A DNA stretch of 64,000 bases from an uncultured Alphaproteobacteria bacterium (GCA_903893805.1 CAITNM010000001.1:1-64000), one strand, 5' to 3'; positions 26,698 through 36,847 are shown, counted from the first letter of the stretch. Translations and numbers: made by a program. The notes: generated from the letters alone by a model not told the origin.

Positions 26698-27201
26698 ATG
26701 GAAGAACAAATTCATTTAGGGCAAGTTGCCTCTTTAGAAGAAAGAGCCATTGCCTTTGACCAATATAAAATGATATTCGAATCTATTAACCAACTAAATA
26801 CTGTACGGGAAACCTCTAATCAATTTTGGGTAGTGGTCAATACGGCTATCGTCTCATGCTTATCTTATCTTAAGGGGCTACATAGCTTAGATCCTTCACA
26901 AAGAACCTTTTTATTGGTCGCTTTGCTTTTATTAGGATGTTTAACATGCGGTTGCTGGCTTCAATACTTGTGGAATATTAAATCCCATATAGAAATTAGA
27001 TTTCAAATTTTAAAAGAACTAGAAGTTTATTTTCCTATAAAGGTATTTATAAAACTGTCAGAGAGAGCAGAAAGAAAAACAGGGGCTGGAAATTTAACAC
27101 TCAAGCAGGTTCTTATTCCTGCAATATTTATTACGGTGTATTTAATTATCGCTGCTGTAGTATTCCTTTTCCCTGCAGAAGCGATAAAAATAGCTGAATA
27201 A
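26698..27201 (+). CDS. three-helix membrane protein, possibly RipA-type
   Basis: 167 residues: a soluble N-terminus of about 40 residues, then membrane helices near 43-60, 70-96 and 140-161. The segment FDQYKMIFESINQLNTVRE followed by NQFWVVVNTA resembles the start of RipA-like octameric membrane proteins, but the match is by eye and weak. GAAGAGGAG precedes the ATG. No operon partner. Confidence 0.55.
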   Translation: MEEQIHLGQVASLEERAIAFDQYKMIFESINQLNTVRETSNQFWVVVNTAIVSCLSYLKGLHSLDPSQRTFLLVALLLLGCLTCGCWLQYLWNIKSHIEIRFQILKELEVYFPIKVFIKLSERAERKTGAGNLTLKQVLIPAIFITVYLIIAAVVFLFPAEAIKIAE

Positions 27202-27471
27202 TTAATATAGGTTTTCTGAAAGTGTTCCGGGCATCAACGCTATGCATTCCGTAGGTTATCCACTGAAAATGTGGATAAAGAGGCCGTTGCATCCATCAGA
27301 AAAATCAAAACGCCTAGAGCTTTTGAGTCTTTACAATTGAAAGTGAGCATTGGGGATTATTATCTGTATGCGGCACTCAGACCTATGTTTTAACTTTAGG
27401 AAACACAACTGAGAGAAGTGAGTTGTATTTATCTCCATGAATACTTATATCAAAGACAAAGTGATTTATAA

Positions 27472-27980
27472 ATGGAAAAAACAAACAATATTATCAAAAA
27501 GGTTATAGGTAGTGATTTATTGACTAAAGAACTATGTTTTATTCCTAACCATGGTCTTAGCGATAAATTATTAGAGAAACGGAATTATTTTGAGGATTAT
27601 GGTCAAAAAAAATCCTCTTCATACATTGCTTTTTTAAAGTAATGGAATGGGGTTGATCTTGATATTATAAGATTTCACGGACTTTCATCGGACAAAGAAA
27701 TTCGTGAGATTCAAATTGACATGGAATAGAACTAAATATTGCAAAGGCAATAGAAATTTGCAGAGAAGCAGTCGATCTTGGTCATGAAAAAACAAGAAAA
27801 AAATTACCTGTTTACTTAAACTCTTATGCTTCAGCGTTTTTTGAAGGTAGAGATAACATTCAACAAGACATCGTTCATGCCATCGAAGTTTGCCGCGAAG
27901 CTGTTGAACTAGGTAACGAAGACGCGATACGCAATCTACCTCAAATGATTGCTGTTGCCCAAGAACAGCGCTTGATTTAA
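27472..27980 (+). pseudogene. decayed gene with Sel1-like repeat remnant
   Basis: An ATG at 27472 opens a frame of about 56 codons (MEKTNNIIKK...) that ends at TAA 27640-27642 but keeps reading sensibly through it as WNGVDLDIIRFHGLSSDKE before a second stop. A different frame then gives IAKAIEICREAVDLGH and IVHAIEVCREAVELGNEDA up to TAA at 27978, two copies of a Sel1/TPR-like repeat. At least one nonsense codon and one frame change separate the parts, so this is a broken gene, perhaps formerly a Sel1-repeat host-interaction protein. Confidence 0.6.
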
Positions 27981-28128
27981 GTTACTCGGTTCCGTCGCAC
28001 CTGTTTGAGGTGAGCTGGATTTTCCAAAACCGGACAAAACTATTAAATACAAGATAGGGGCAGAGTTTTAAACTTTTTAAGAAGCGCTTCTCTATCACCC
28101 AAAAACCCCTAACCTTGATACAAGTTCA

Positions 28129-28392
28129 CTAGCTCACAGAAGCTTTGAACTCTTTCCCAGCTTTAAAGGTAGGACGTTTGCTAGCTGCAATAGTAATCTC
28201 TTCACCAGTGCGTGGATTTCGACCTTTGCGCGCTGCGCTTTCAGTGCTACCAAATCCAACAAATCGTGCTTCTTTGTCTGCTTTTAAACCAGACACAATA
28301 CCATCAAATACGGCATCAACTGCATTATGAGCATCTTTTTTTGTTACGCCTGTTTTATTTGCCACAAAATCTATTAAATCCTGTTTGTTCAT
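28129..28392 (-). CDS. hup: HU-family DNA-binding protein
   Basis: An 87-residue HU/IHF protein: MNKQDLIDFVANKTGVTKKD, then VGFGSTESAARKGRNPRTGE and FKAGKEFKASV with the beta-arm Arg-Asn-Pro tip. HU bends and compacts DNA and helps recombination, replication and phage integration. I start it at 28392, eight bases after GGAG; an upstream in-frame ATG (28431) would add 13 residues. It is the last chromosomal gene before the prophage attachment site. Confidence 0.93.
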   Translation of the reverse strand: MNKQDLIDFVANKTGVTKKDAHNAVDAVFDGIVSGLKADKEARFVGFGSTESAARKGRNPRTGEEITIAASKRPTFKAGKEFKASVS

Positions 28393-28524
28393 TTTTTTGT
28401 TCTCCTGTTTGGGTTGGCTGATTTTATACAAAAATAGAAGCAGAATTCATTCAAAATGTAACCCCGGCGTAACCCCGAGAAATTTTTTGATAATTTTATA
28501 AATCTCTGAAACTGTTTGTGGAAT

Positions 28525-28600
<76 letters not shown>

Positions 28601-28741
28601 CTACAGTTAAAAAAGCTAGTGTAAGTAAGGCTTGGGAGCATGATTTTAAAAATCCTATTCTGTCATTATCGCTATTAGAATCGACTTTGGGTTGCTTTGA
28701 TTGGTAGAATAATAGTAGAATTCTACAAAAGGAGACCGCCA

Positions 28742-29902
28742 ATGCCAAAACTCACTAAAGCCGTTATAGACTGCTGCTTTCCAAAAGAAAAGCACTATTT
28801 TGTCTGGGACACTGAAATCAAAGGGTTCGGCTGTCAGATTTTAAAGAGCGGCACAAAAAAGACCTATGTGTTTTATTATCACTCACCGCTTACCAGAAAA
28901 AAAGCTTACATTAAAATTGGCTGTCACGGGAACATAACTGTTGATTTTGCCAGGAATAGGGCTAAAAATCTTTCTGCGGCTGTTGCATCAGGCATTGATC
29001 CAAGAGAGGAAAAAAAAGAGAAAATCATTGAAGAAAAGCTTTCCACTCTTTTTTGTGATTTTTTTGAAGTATTTAAGACTAAGTACATCACCGTTGAATA
29101 CAAAGATAAGGGCAGGAGCAACATGAACTTTGCTAAGCTTCATATCCTTCCTTATTTTGGCCAGAAAAAATTAGAAGAGATTTCTGCTAAAGATATCAGG
29201 CAATTTCTTGATTCACTATCGCATATTACCACTACGGCCAATCGCTGCTTTGCTTTGTTGAGTATGGCCTTTAGAAAAGCCGAGGATTGGGAATACCTTC
29301 CACCTAAGGGAAATCCTTGCACAGGCGTACGCAAGTACAAAGAAAATAAGAAGCAAAGATTTTTAAGCCATTTAGAACTTAAAAAATTAGAGGAAGCATT
29401 GAGCCTGCAAAAAGAACAGCAAAAGACTTCTTATTGTACAGTAAATGCTATCCTTTTAATTTTGTATACAGGTTGCAGAAAGAGGGAAATTCTTGATCTG
29501 AAATGGGAGAATGTCCACCTTAATGATTGCTATATGCATTTGGCTGATACAAAGACAGGAGAGACGGCGCGACCTTTAAATCAAAAAGCGATTGATCTCT
29601 TAAGCTCCATGGTGCCTAAAGAAGGGAATCCTTATGTTTTTTATGGTAAGGTGCCTGGAAAGCCATTAGCAGAAATTAAGACCGCTTGGGGAAAAGTTTT
29701 AAAACGGGCAGGAATCAATGATTTTTGTATTCATGATCTGCGCCACTCCTTTGCTAGTTTTTATCTTTCACAAGGGGTTGATCTTTATACGGTCTCAAAG
29801 CTGTTAGGGCATAAGAATATAGCAACGACCACACGCTATGCACATTTAGAATTAGAGCAATTAAAGAAAGCAACTAATAAGGGAGCCGCGGTGTTTGGGT
29901 GA
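28742..29902 (+). CDS. int: phage tyrosine integrase
   Basis: The 386-residue tyrosine recombinase has an N-terminal arm-binding/DUF4102-like region (FVWDTEIKGFGCQILKSG), a SAM-like core-binding domain and catalytic residues Arg (YTGCRKREILDLKW), His-x-x-Arg (HDLRHSFASF), His (LGHKNIATT) and Tyr (TRYAHL). It fits P4-type integrases, which target tRNA genes, in agreement with the tRNA-Lys remnant 140 bp away. AGGAG precedes ATG 28742; a TTG 45 nt upstream is in frame but lacks support. It converges on the ejection-protein gene. Confidence 0.95.
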   Translation: MPKLTKAVIDCCFPKEKHYFVWDTEIKGFGCQILKSGTKKTYVFYYHSPLTRKKAYIKIGCHGNITVDFARNRAKNLSAAVASGIDPREEKKEKIIEEKLSTLFCDFFEVFKTKYITVEYKDKGRSNMNFAKLHILPYFGQKKLEEISAKDIRQFLDSLSHITTTANRCFALLSMAFRKAEDWEYLPPKGNPCTGVRKYKENKKQRFLSHLELKKLEEALSLQKEQQKTSYCTVNAILLILYTGCRKREILDLKWENVHLNDCYMHLADTKTGETARPLNQKAIDLLSSMVPKEGNPYVFYGKVPGKPLAEIKTAWGKVLKRAGINDFCIHDLRHSFASFYLSQGVDLYTVSKLLGHKNIATTTRYAHLELEQLKKATNKGAAVFG

Positions 29903-29988
29903 GTAATTTGAATGTCTGTTTCATTCATTCTCTTTCTCTTTAAGCCCCGTCATTAATGCCTGGGAGGTCATACCGGTGCTTTCTTTGA

Positions 29989-31233
29989 TTAAGCTATTGA
30001 GCTTTTGGGCGAGCGATTCTGTTGGTTGCTTGGCAAACTTGGTCGCCAGATTACTGCATTGATTTCCCGGTCATTACGCTTGATTTGTCGATCCAGCGTT
30101 GTTTCAAAACGGTTGAGCATCCGTTCTAAGGCCGCTTTGGTTTTATGGCTGTCGGGGGTTTGCGCGGTTAAAAACTCAAACTCCTTCTGATTCATATTGC
30201 CAAACGCCAGATTGCCCTTAACAAACGACAGTAATCCTTTACTGATTGAGTCATAGAGTTCCGTATCTGAATAGGCTTTGTTGCCCAATTGCTTACCTAT
30301 TATCCTTTCAAAACCTGCTTCTAGGGTATCGCCGGTAATCATCTCACTGTTGTTGAGGATGTCTTTTAAATCCTGGATTTTGTAGCTAACATCTTCTAAG
30401 GCTAGGTTTTGCTCAGATAGGGTGGATTGCTTTTTCGCTAAGGCTTTGGCCTGCTCTTTGCCCAAGGTTACATCATGTTGTTTATCAGGATCTTGACTAA
30501 ACTGGGTACGGTTTTGAATAGCATCGGCATTTTGCTGGTTAATTCCGAGTTGTTGCTCAGACCTACGATCCTGTTCTGCTTGAATTTGCAGGGCTTTCTT
30601 GGTCAGGTACTCCACATTTTGCTCATCTGCGATCTTGGGAAACATCTCAAACAAATCAACCTTTTGATCAGGCTTGCCGGCTTCCGTTAATAACACCTTG
30701 CCATTTTGCTGATCAATCATAGTGATTTTGTAATTGGTGCCACTGGACTGGTTAATCCTCTCGACAATATTTGATCCAACCTTGACGACATCATCGTATG
30801 GTAAAACGCTCATATTTCTAGTGAGCGCCTCTAATGCTGGGGTAAGCTGTTCTTGTAAGGCCGCTTTCTTGGCATAGAGTGTATTACGTCTCCCGGCCTC
30901 ATTCGCGATCCCCTCTAAACTTGAGAAGGTGTCCATCATCTTTCTGGCCATCTCACGACGTTCATCGTTTCCTTTTGATTTGCTGCCAACCGCCAGACCA
31001 TCCAAGAGTCCAGCAATACCTGCACGCCACCCTCGCTTAGGACCACTGCCTAATTGTTGCCGCATACGCTCAAACATCGTTGCCGCATCATCTGCTTGGG
31101 TAGGCACTCCCGCTCCTGTTTCATAGCGCATCTTCGCTAAGGAGCCTTGGGTTTGCAAATTGGCATTAAGCTCACCCGGTTTGGGTTGCTTTTTTGCACT
31201 AAGCTTTAATAAATCCATTGGCACATTGGTCAT
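29989..31233 (-). CDS. phage virion (ejection/internal) protein, C-terminus probably frameshifted
   Basis: A 414-residue largely helical, Gln/Lys-rich protein with long coiled-coil segments. It is the most distal late gene, the position of DNA-ejection or internal virion proteins in P22-like phages; sequence alone does not prove this. Near 30060 the frame changes quality: the annotated end reads INAVIWRPSLPSNQQNRSP, while the minus-1 frame continues as NLATKFAKQPTESLAQKLNS and on to GLKEKENE with a stop at 29921, a typical helical phage C-terminus. A one-base change has probably replaced the native end. Confidence 0.65.
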   Translation of the reverse strand: MTNVPMDLLKLSAKKQPKPGELNANLQTQGSLAKMRYETGAGVPTQADDAATMFERMRQQLGSGPKRGWRAGIAGLLDGLAVGSKSKGNDERREMARKMMDTFSSLEGIANEAGRRNTLYAKKAALQEQLTPALEALTRNMSVLPYDDVVKVGSNIVERINQSSGTNYKITMIDQQNGKVLLTEAGKPDQKVDLFEMFPKIADEQNVEYLTKKALQIQAEQDRRSEQQLGINQQNADAIQNRTQFSQDPDKQHDVTLGKEQAKALAKKQSTLSEQNLALEDVSYKIQDLKDILNNSEMITGDTLEAGFERIIGKQLGNKAYSDTELYDSISKGLLSFVKGNLAFGNMNQKEFEFLTAQTPDSHKTKAALERMLNRFETTLDRQIKRNDREINAVIWRPSLPSNQQNRSPKSSIA

Positions 31234-31248
31234 AATTTTGATTATTCC

Positions 31249-32280
31249 TTACCTTAAAAGATTGCCAGCGGTCTTACCGGCTTGACCACCCATCATTGCC
31301 CCCATTGGTCCACCAAAATACGCACCCACACCCATACCACCGAGTTGCAGCATCGTATCCCCAAAGGAGGGTCGCTGACTGTTATAGCTTGCCAGTTGGT
31401 TTTGATATTGGCTGTTGATCTGACCAATCTGGGCATTATGGCGATTCAGACTATCCATATTGCTTTGCTGGAAGATGGTATTGGCGAGTTCTGGAGCTCG
31501 GGTCGCCATCGCTTTGTTGGCATCTTCGCCTCGAATGCTTGAGCCTATATTGAATAACCCACTTTGGTTTTGCAAAGCCTGTTGGCGCATGGCATTAGAC
31601 TGGTCGTACTGCCCTAACTTTAGGTTGTGCTCGGCTTGGGCGTTTTGTAACTGCCCCATGCGCCCTTGTTCTCTAAAACCATAAGTATTCATGCGGTTAG
31701 CGAGATCTGCGGCCTTGAGCTGCTCCCCATACATCGTTGCATTAACATTGTGTTCTTCTAGCGCTTTAGATTTTTGATAGCCAAGTGCATTGCGCATCTC
31801 AATTGCTGCGGTGCTATCCCCATAGCCTCTGCGGCTGAGATATTCATAGGTTTCATTTTCCTGCTTTTTAAATTCCTCTTGCAAAATCGTATTACCCATC
31901 GATTTAAAGTCACTCACATATTGGTTAAAGTCCGGGAGCCTGGATAATTCAGCCATATCAGCTTGTCTCTCGGCATTAAGAGTATTCATAACATCCACAA
32001 ACGGGGCAAAATCCACAACCGATGCGGGATCATAGTCACTCAAGCGTTTAATCTCGACAATCGCTTTGTTCATTAAATCACCAGCTTCCTCATAGAGCCT
32101 TTGTTCTTCTGGGGTTCTGGGTAAGCGCTCAATCACGCGCTTTTTCTTACCATCCGCACCCACCACGGTAATGGCTTGGGTACCTGTGACATGATCAATC
32201 ACATCTAGCAGCTCCTCTTTAGGCGGCATGGGTGGATAATACGGGGCTGGAGGGGGAGAATCATCACCACCAAAACTCAT
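31249..32280 (-). CDS. phage virion protein with Gly-rich C-terminus (ejection-type)
   Basis: 343 residues. A Pro-rich N-terminus (SPPPAPYYPPMPP) is followed by a long helical, Asn/Gln-rich body and a C-terminal hydrophobic Gly-rich segment (GGMGVGAYFGGPMGAMMGG). That layout, small and membrane-active at the C-terminus, is common in injected virion proteins of short-tailed phages that form the trans-envelope channel. It lies immediately upstream (15 nt) of the 414-residue gene, with which it is presumably co-transcribed and co-injected. The assignment is positional plus compositional. Confidence 0.6.
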   Translation of the reverse strand: MSFGGDDSPPPAPYYPPMPPKEELLDVIDHVTGTQAITVVGADGKKKRVIERLPRTPEEQRLYEEAGDLMNKAIVEIKRLSDYDPASVVDFAPFVDVMNTLNAERQADMAELSRLPDFNQYVSDFKSMGNTILQEEFKKQENETYEYLSRRGYGDSTAAIEMRNALGYQKSKALEEHNVNATMYGEQLKAADLANRMNTYGFREQGRMGQLQNAQAEHNLKLGQYDQSNAMRQQALQNQSGLFNIGSSIRGEDANKAMATRAPELANTIFQQSNMDSLNRHNAQIGQINSQYQNQLASYNSQRPSFGDTMLQLGGMGVGAYFGGPMGAMMGGQAGKTAGNLLR

Positions 32281-32317
32281 AACTTACTTCCGGTCCTTAA
32301 CATATTCATGAACATAT

Positions 32318-32707
32318 TTAAGTGCTTTCTTTCTTAAACCAAACTTTTTTAGGGTTGTCCTTATCATAGCCGATAAATTCTACTCCAAGAGACTGACACT
32401 GCCGTAACAACGTCATGATGGATTTTTCACCGGTTGACATCAGTATTTTAACAAAATTTAAAGTAAATGGAAATTTTAACAGGAGTTTTAACCCTATTTT
32501 ATACGGGAGTTTATAACGATACTCTTCAAATATACACAAAGAGATCTCACAAACATTTGGGTCTAGGGTCTTTATCCCGTAAATCCCCACTTCACAGGTC
32601 TCATAGGTAATCATAAAGAACTGTGAGTCTTTGTGATAAAAGCTCGGAAACACCCGTTGCACATCAAGTGGATTGATTTCGATAAGTTTCATTGGGATGA
32701 GTTCCAT
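32318..32707 (-). CDS. phage internal virion-like protein (GNAT-like, DUF2824 type)
   Basis: 129 residues; the pattern of FMITYETCEVGIYGIKTLD, EISLCIFEEYRY and LLRQCQSLGVEFIGYDKDN resembles small phage proteins with a GNAT-like fold that occur beside ejection proteins in P22-like and T7-like phages (DUF2824-type). No acetyl-CoA-binding P-loop is evident, so a structural role is more likely than catalysis. GGAG lies 9 nt upstream of the ATG. It sits between the fibre and ejection genes. Confidence 0.5.
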   Translation of the reverse strand: MELIPMKLIEINPLDVQRVFPSFYHKDSQFFMITYETCEVGIYGIKTLDPNVCEISLCIFEEYRYKLPYKIGLKLLLKFPFTLNFVKILMSTGEKSIMTLLRQCQSLGVEFIGYDKDNPKKVWFKKEST

Positions 32708-32747
32708 TTAGACAATCTCCATGATTGTAAACCTCTTCCAGCATCCA

Positions 32748-33983
32748 TCAAATATCAATCTCAATCGCATGCATGATACTGACCGTAGCATAGCCACCAG
32801 CGTATCCTGAATTGATCCCCGTATAAGGCTGGGCCTTTTTCATTTCATAAACAATTTGTGTGCCCTGAACCCCCGTATCCACAAATATTGAGCTAAAATT
32901 ATAACAGCCGTATTGCCCGTCCGAATGAGGTCTTCCCGCGGAACTGTAAATACTATGGGTTACCCCCTTATAGGCAGGATCATCTTGGCCGACCTTAAAC
33001 GGCAGGTTGTTCTTACATAAAGTGATACTGGCATATTGGTTGTTGCTGCTGCCGACATTAATCGAATAAAACAAAATGATCTTCGAGTTGGTTTTTCTGG
33101 GAGTGATTCTTAACAGAAAGGGGGCCGTCTTAAACGAGAGGAGGTTAATCGGAGAAGCCGCTGCATCGTACTCATTTCGTACAAAATTCCGATCCTCGTA
33201 AGAGACAATTTGTAGCACCTTACCAACGTTCGCCAAGAAAGAGACTGTACCCGGACCATTAACAGCCAGGACATCTCCTAAATTACCACCCAATCCGCTT
33301 ATTTTAGGGGCGGTTACCGATAGATTATTGAGTTTTGCGGTCACAATTGCGTTGTCGCTAAGCTTTTGGGTAGTCACCGCACTATCAGCAAGCTTGATGG
33401 TGCTGACACATGTATTAAGCAGTTGGTTGGTGCCTACGGCATTGTTCGCGATTTTAGCGTTGGTCACATTAGCATCGGCAAGCTTTGAGGTGGTAATGGC
33501 TGCGTCAGCGATTTTTAACGTAGTGACACTGGCATCTGCAATCTTTGCGGTGGTGACATTGGCATCAATAAGCTGATTGGTAGCCACCGCATTTTGGGCA
33601 ATTTTTTGCGTGGTGACCGCCGCATCACCAATTTTTGGCGTAGTGACACTTTGGGCTGCAAGCTTTTGTTCAACCACCGCATTAGCCTCAATCTCAGCAT
33701 TGGTGACATAGGTCCAGGAAAGATGATTAGCGCCATCGGTTTTTAAGACTTTGTTGGCATTCAAAGGATCATTAGCGCCTGGAATACTTCCTGCCTGGAC
33801 ATCATTAATCGCTGCTGCCAACATATTGACATCATCGGTCAACGCATTGAATTCAGCGTCCAACATTTCGGCGGTGGGTGGCCGTTGAGTCGTGGTTAAG
33901 ATCCCATAGCGCGTATTGTTGGCTAGCGATTGTAAGGGCACGTAAGGCAGTGAAGGACGGCTCGTGTTGGTTGGTAAGGGCAT
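32748..33983 (-). CDS. phage tail fibre/spike protein with VTTxKIAD repeats
   Basis: 411 residues. Residues about 110-225 consist of 9 to 11 imperfect 10-residue repeats such as VTTAKIADAS and ITTSKLADAN, a triple-helical shaft pattern common in phage fibres. The N-terminus (TRPPTAEMLDAEFNALTDDV) is typical of virion-binding ends of podovirus fibres. The C-terminal beta-rich part (about 260-411, with YGCYNFSSIFVDTG) is probably the receptor-binding head. CAGGAGAG precedes the ATG. It should determine which host surface the phage binds. Confidence 0.8.
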   Translation of the reverse strand: MPLPTNTSRPSLPYVPLQSLANNTRYGILTTTQRPPTAEMLDAEFNALTDDVNMLAAAINDVQAGSIPGANDPLNANKVLKTDGANHLSWTYVTNAEIEANAVVEQKLAAQSVTTPKIGDAAVTTQKIAQNAVATNQLIDANVTTAKIADASVTTLKIADAAITTSKLADANVTNAKIANNAVGTNQLLNTCVSTIKLADSAVTTQKLSDNAIVTAKLNNLSVTAPKISGLGGNLGDVLAVNGPGTVSFLANVGKVLQIVSYEDRNFVRNEYDAAASPINLLSFKTAPFLLRITPRKTNSKIILFYSINVGSSNNQYASITLCKNNLPFKVGQDDPAYKGVTHSIYSSAGRPHSDGQYGCYNFSSIFVDTGVQGTQIVYEMKKAQPYTGINSGYAGGYATVSIMHAIEIDI

Positions 33984-34033
33984 AGGGCTCTCCTGTGATG
34001 ATTGTCTCTTTGTATCTTTGTATCTTTGTATCT

Positions 34034-36193
34034 TTAGGTACTGCGTTCCGCGATGCCAAACAGGCGAATTTTCTTTAAATATAACGGTCCACTTAACGTC
34101 GAACCATTAATGCTTAGGCTAAAACTGCTACTTATAAATTTTAGGCGATTTTTGGGAAACGTGTACGGATCATCAAGCCTAAAACCCAGGGCATGGGGAT
34201 TGGGCTCATTTGGGTTATCACCTATATTACCCACGTTTACTAAAGGGACCTGAGCAAGCGTATCGCCTTTAAACTGCATCTGATAGGTTGCTTGTAGCAT
34301 AAAGGTCTTACTCAGATCCCCATTGATAATCAGACATAGGGTGTTTTTATTGTCAATCACAAAACTCGACGGGTAGCTACACTGCAGCTCAACGCGTTTG
34401 TTGGCCCAGCGTCTTCCAGGAAAATGCACGACAGGGGGGATCCACATAAAATTAATCAAGTCCCGACCATCATTATCCCCATAGATGGGAACATCACCTG
34501 ATCCATCCGCATATTGGGTAATCTGGTTATCGATTAAAAGATATAAGATATTATCCAGGGTTGCCAAAAAGCTTTGAGATTTCTCAAAATCCCCAGAGAA
34601 CAAACTCCAAGCATAGAGATTAGTCGAATACAACGACACCAAGACCTTATTCAGACCAATTTTAAAGCCACAAAACCCCCCAGACTTATACTTAAAGGAT
34701 CGACAGGCACGGTAGGCTTGATTCGAAGTGGTAGTGGAAGTAACGTACTGCCGAACTAAGGGATCAACGGCATCACTGGGGGATGCTGCAAACTGTTTAG
34801 CCACATTTAAGGTGCTAAACGACAATAAACCATTTTGACTAACAAAATAGATGTCATTAGCCATTTCCACCACCAGATTACCGTGCACAATCCCAATCGG
34901 TAGCATTGATGAAAACTCAAACTTTGGACGTGTCGGGTCAACTACAGCCCCTAAAGGTTCTGAACCGGACCACACTTGGGTGCAGTTTCTTCCCATAAAC
35001 ACCATTAGCCCACTTACATAGGCAATTGCTTCAAGATTATCTGGACACCCATGCCCTTCAGCAAGATTAATACTTGGCACGGTTTTTGTGGTGGGGTTAA
35101 ACCAATTGCTAATCCTATTGGATTGGTGGGTAAAATACACCCGCAGCGCTTGGTCTGGGGCACGGTAACTTAAGCCCACCGCACCTGGACCTAGAGCCCA
35201 AAGACGATTATGAGCAACGGTCATGAAACTAAACGCTGGGGGCCAATCCCGGTAAAACAACTCAGGCTGATGATCAAATTGAGGTAGAATATCTGATGTG
35301 GTGATCGTGATTAAATCTCCATGGCGTTGAATGTCAACCACGGTTGTCGTTGTGGTCACCCCCTGAATTTTAAGCTGGATTTGATTAAGCCGTTGATATT
35401 TTGTTATGTCAAAAATCAAAGCTTTGGCGGGAGCAAGTGCAAAAGTAAAACGGTGATGGTCAATGCGATTAAAATCGATGGCGGTATCTTCTTGAACAAA
35501 ATCCACGACTTCACTTAAAATCCTGCCGTCCCAGGCCAAGACTCGATCGACACCGTTACAAATAACCAGGGTGTTTAAAAAGGTCACCGACCTTGGGACA
35601 CAAGCGACACTTAACCCGGTTTTAAGGGGCGCTCCAAGGATTGAGGATAGCAAGTCATAAACGTAGAGACTACCTTGAGAAAACCACACAGACTGTATGC
35701 GCACCCCATGAAGCGGCAAAGGAAAGGAATTATCCTGCACGGTAATGGTTACCGTTTGACCGAATATGGATTTTTTGACAATGGTGGCATAGAGTGTGGT
35801 TACCCCAAGACTAGTGTAGGGGATTTTAATCGGGGTATCGACAGTGAAGGCATGTACATTATTGGTTTTAAAACGAAAACGATTCGGCGCTAGGACTTGA
35901 AAATTCTGAGCTGTCGCATCTAGGGAGAAGGTTTGTACATAAAGCAGCATTTGGCTGTTGCCATTAGCTTTAGCATAAGGGAACGCTTCGATGATCACCG
36001 CATCGGGATCAAGGTTCACTCCCCTTAAACGTTTGGTACCATAACGTACCATGGCCAAGCCTTGGGGGGTGGGTAAAATGTTTTCTAAAATCGAGGCAAA
36101 ATCCTGGGGTAACACCTCAGGGGCAATATTACGGTTCATCCCTTGGATGGGTGGGTTAAATTCTAAAACGTTATAGTTACCTTCTTGGAACAT
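34034..36193 (-). CDS. phage tail hub / DNA-stabilisation-type protein
   Basis: 719 beta-rich residues without membrane segments. The opening MNRNIAPEVLPQDFASILEN and LPTPQGLAMVRYGTKRL are characteristic of large podovirus tail-hub or 'packaged DNA stabilisation' proteins (T7 gp12 / P22 gp10 position). Repeated blades such as FSQGSLYVYDLLSSI and NTLVICNGVDRVLAWDG suggest a beta-propeller. It lies between the adaptor and the fibre gene, the expected place for the hub that plugs the portal channel. Exact homology needs a structure-based search. Confidence 0.65.
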   Translation of the reverse strand: MFQEGNYNVLEFNPPIQGMNRNIAPEVLPQDFASILENILPTPQGLAMVRYGTKRLRGVNLDPDAVIIEAFPYAKANGNSQMLLYVQTFSLDATAQNFQVLAPNRFRFKTNNVHAFTVDTPIKIPYTSLGVTTLYATIVKKSIFGQTVTITVQDNSFPLPLHGVRIQSVWFSQGSLYVYDLLSSILGAPLKTGLSVACVPRSVTFLNTLVICNGVDRVLAWDGRILSEVVDFVQEDTAIDFNRIDHHRFTFALAPAKALIFDITKYQRLNQIQLKIQGVTTTTTVVDIQRHGDLITITTSDILPQFDHQPELFYRDWPPAFSFMTVAHNRLWALGPGAVGLSYRAPDQALRVYFTHQSNRISNWFNPTTKTVPSINLAEGHGCPDNLEAIAYVSGLMVFMGRNCTQVWSGSEPLGAVVDPTRPKFEFSSMLPIGIVHGNLVVEMANDIYFVSQNGLLSFSTLNVAKQFAASPSDAVDPLVRQYVTSTTTSNQAYRACRSFKYKSGGFCGFKIGLNKVLVSLYSTNLYAWSLFSGDFEKSQSFLATLDNILYLLIDNQITQYADGSGDVPIYGDNDGRDLINFMWIPPVVHFPGRRWANKRVELQCSYPSSFVIDNKNTLCLIINGDLSKTFMLQATYQMQFKGDTLAQVPLVNVGNIGDNPNEPNPHALGFRLDDPYTFPKNRLKFISSSFSLSINGSTLSGPLYLKKIRLFGIAERST

Positions 36194-36208
36194 GATTCAT
36201 CCACCCTG

Positions 36209-36847
36209 CTAGACACTACTGAATGTAGAAAACACGGCACCACTGGAATTGTAGAGATAGGCGAGCAAGCGAGTCTGGCCAACTTCCCAGCGCCTTTGGG
36301 CATCCTGAGCCTTTTGGAGGTTTTTAAAGCCGCCTTCTTCACAGAATAAGTAATACAATGCGCCATCGACCAAGACCGGATGGTAGGCTAGAGGATACGG
36401 GATATCTTCCTCAAGGGTTTGTTCCGTTAAAGGGATCGGCTGAGGAACATACCAGAGGTTGATCGAGGTTACCGCCGTTTGCGTTGGGATAAACTCCAAG
36501 ATATCACGCTGAACAAAGTACTGGGTGGGAATGCCATTAGCTGTAAAAGCTGGGTCCTTAGTAATCGCATCGCTTAAGGAAATTCGACGGAGTTGGCGCT
36601 GATGGGTGAGATCGTAAACATGATTGACCAAATAGGGGGTTTCGGGGAGTTGTACCTGGTTTGAGTCCACGTGATTGGCAAGCGTTACTTGAACCAGCAA
36701 ATCTTGGTTAAAGTTAGCTGTCACTTGGTAGAGCTCTAAATGGGCGAGGTTAAGATACTGCAAAAAAATCGTCCTCTCCTCTTTGGTAATGTTGTCATTA
36801 CCCAAGGAGAGATTACCCATTAAGCTCAGTAACGTTGATACTTGCAT
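36209..36847 (-). CDS. phage head-tail adaptor protein
   Basis: A 212-residue protein that follows the podovirus adaptor pattern (SU10/T7 gp11-like): an N-terminal helical bundle with EERTIFLQYLNLAHLELYQ, a central beta part, and a C-terminal helix region YHPVLVDGALYYLFCEE with LQKAQDAQRRWEVG. Adaptors form a 12-mer ring beneath the portal. GGAAGGC precedes the ATG; the hub gene follows after 15 nt. Confidence 0.7.
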   Translation of the reverse strand: MQVSTLLSLMGNLSLGNDNITKEERTIFLQYLNLAHLELYQVTANFNQDLLVQVTLANHVDSNQVQLPETPYLVNHVYDLTHQRQLRRISLSDAITKDPAFTANGIPTQYFVQRDILEFIPTQTAVTSINLWYVPQPIPLTEQTLEEDIPYPLAYHPVLVDGALYYLFCEEGGFKNLQKAQDAQRRWEVGQTRLLAYLYNSSGAVFSTFSSV

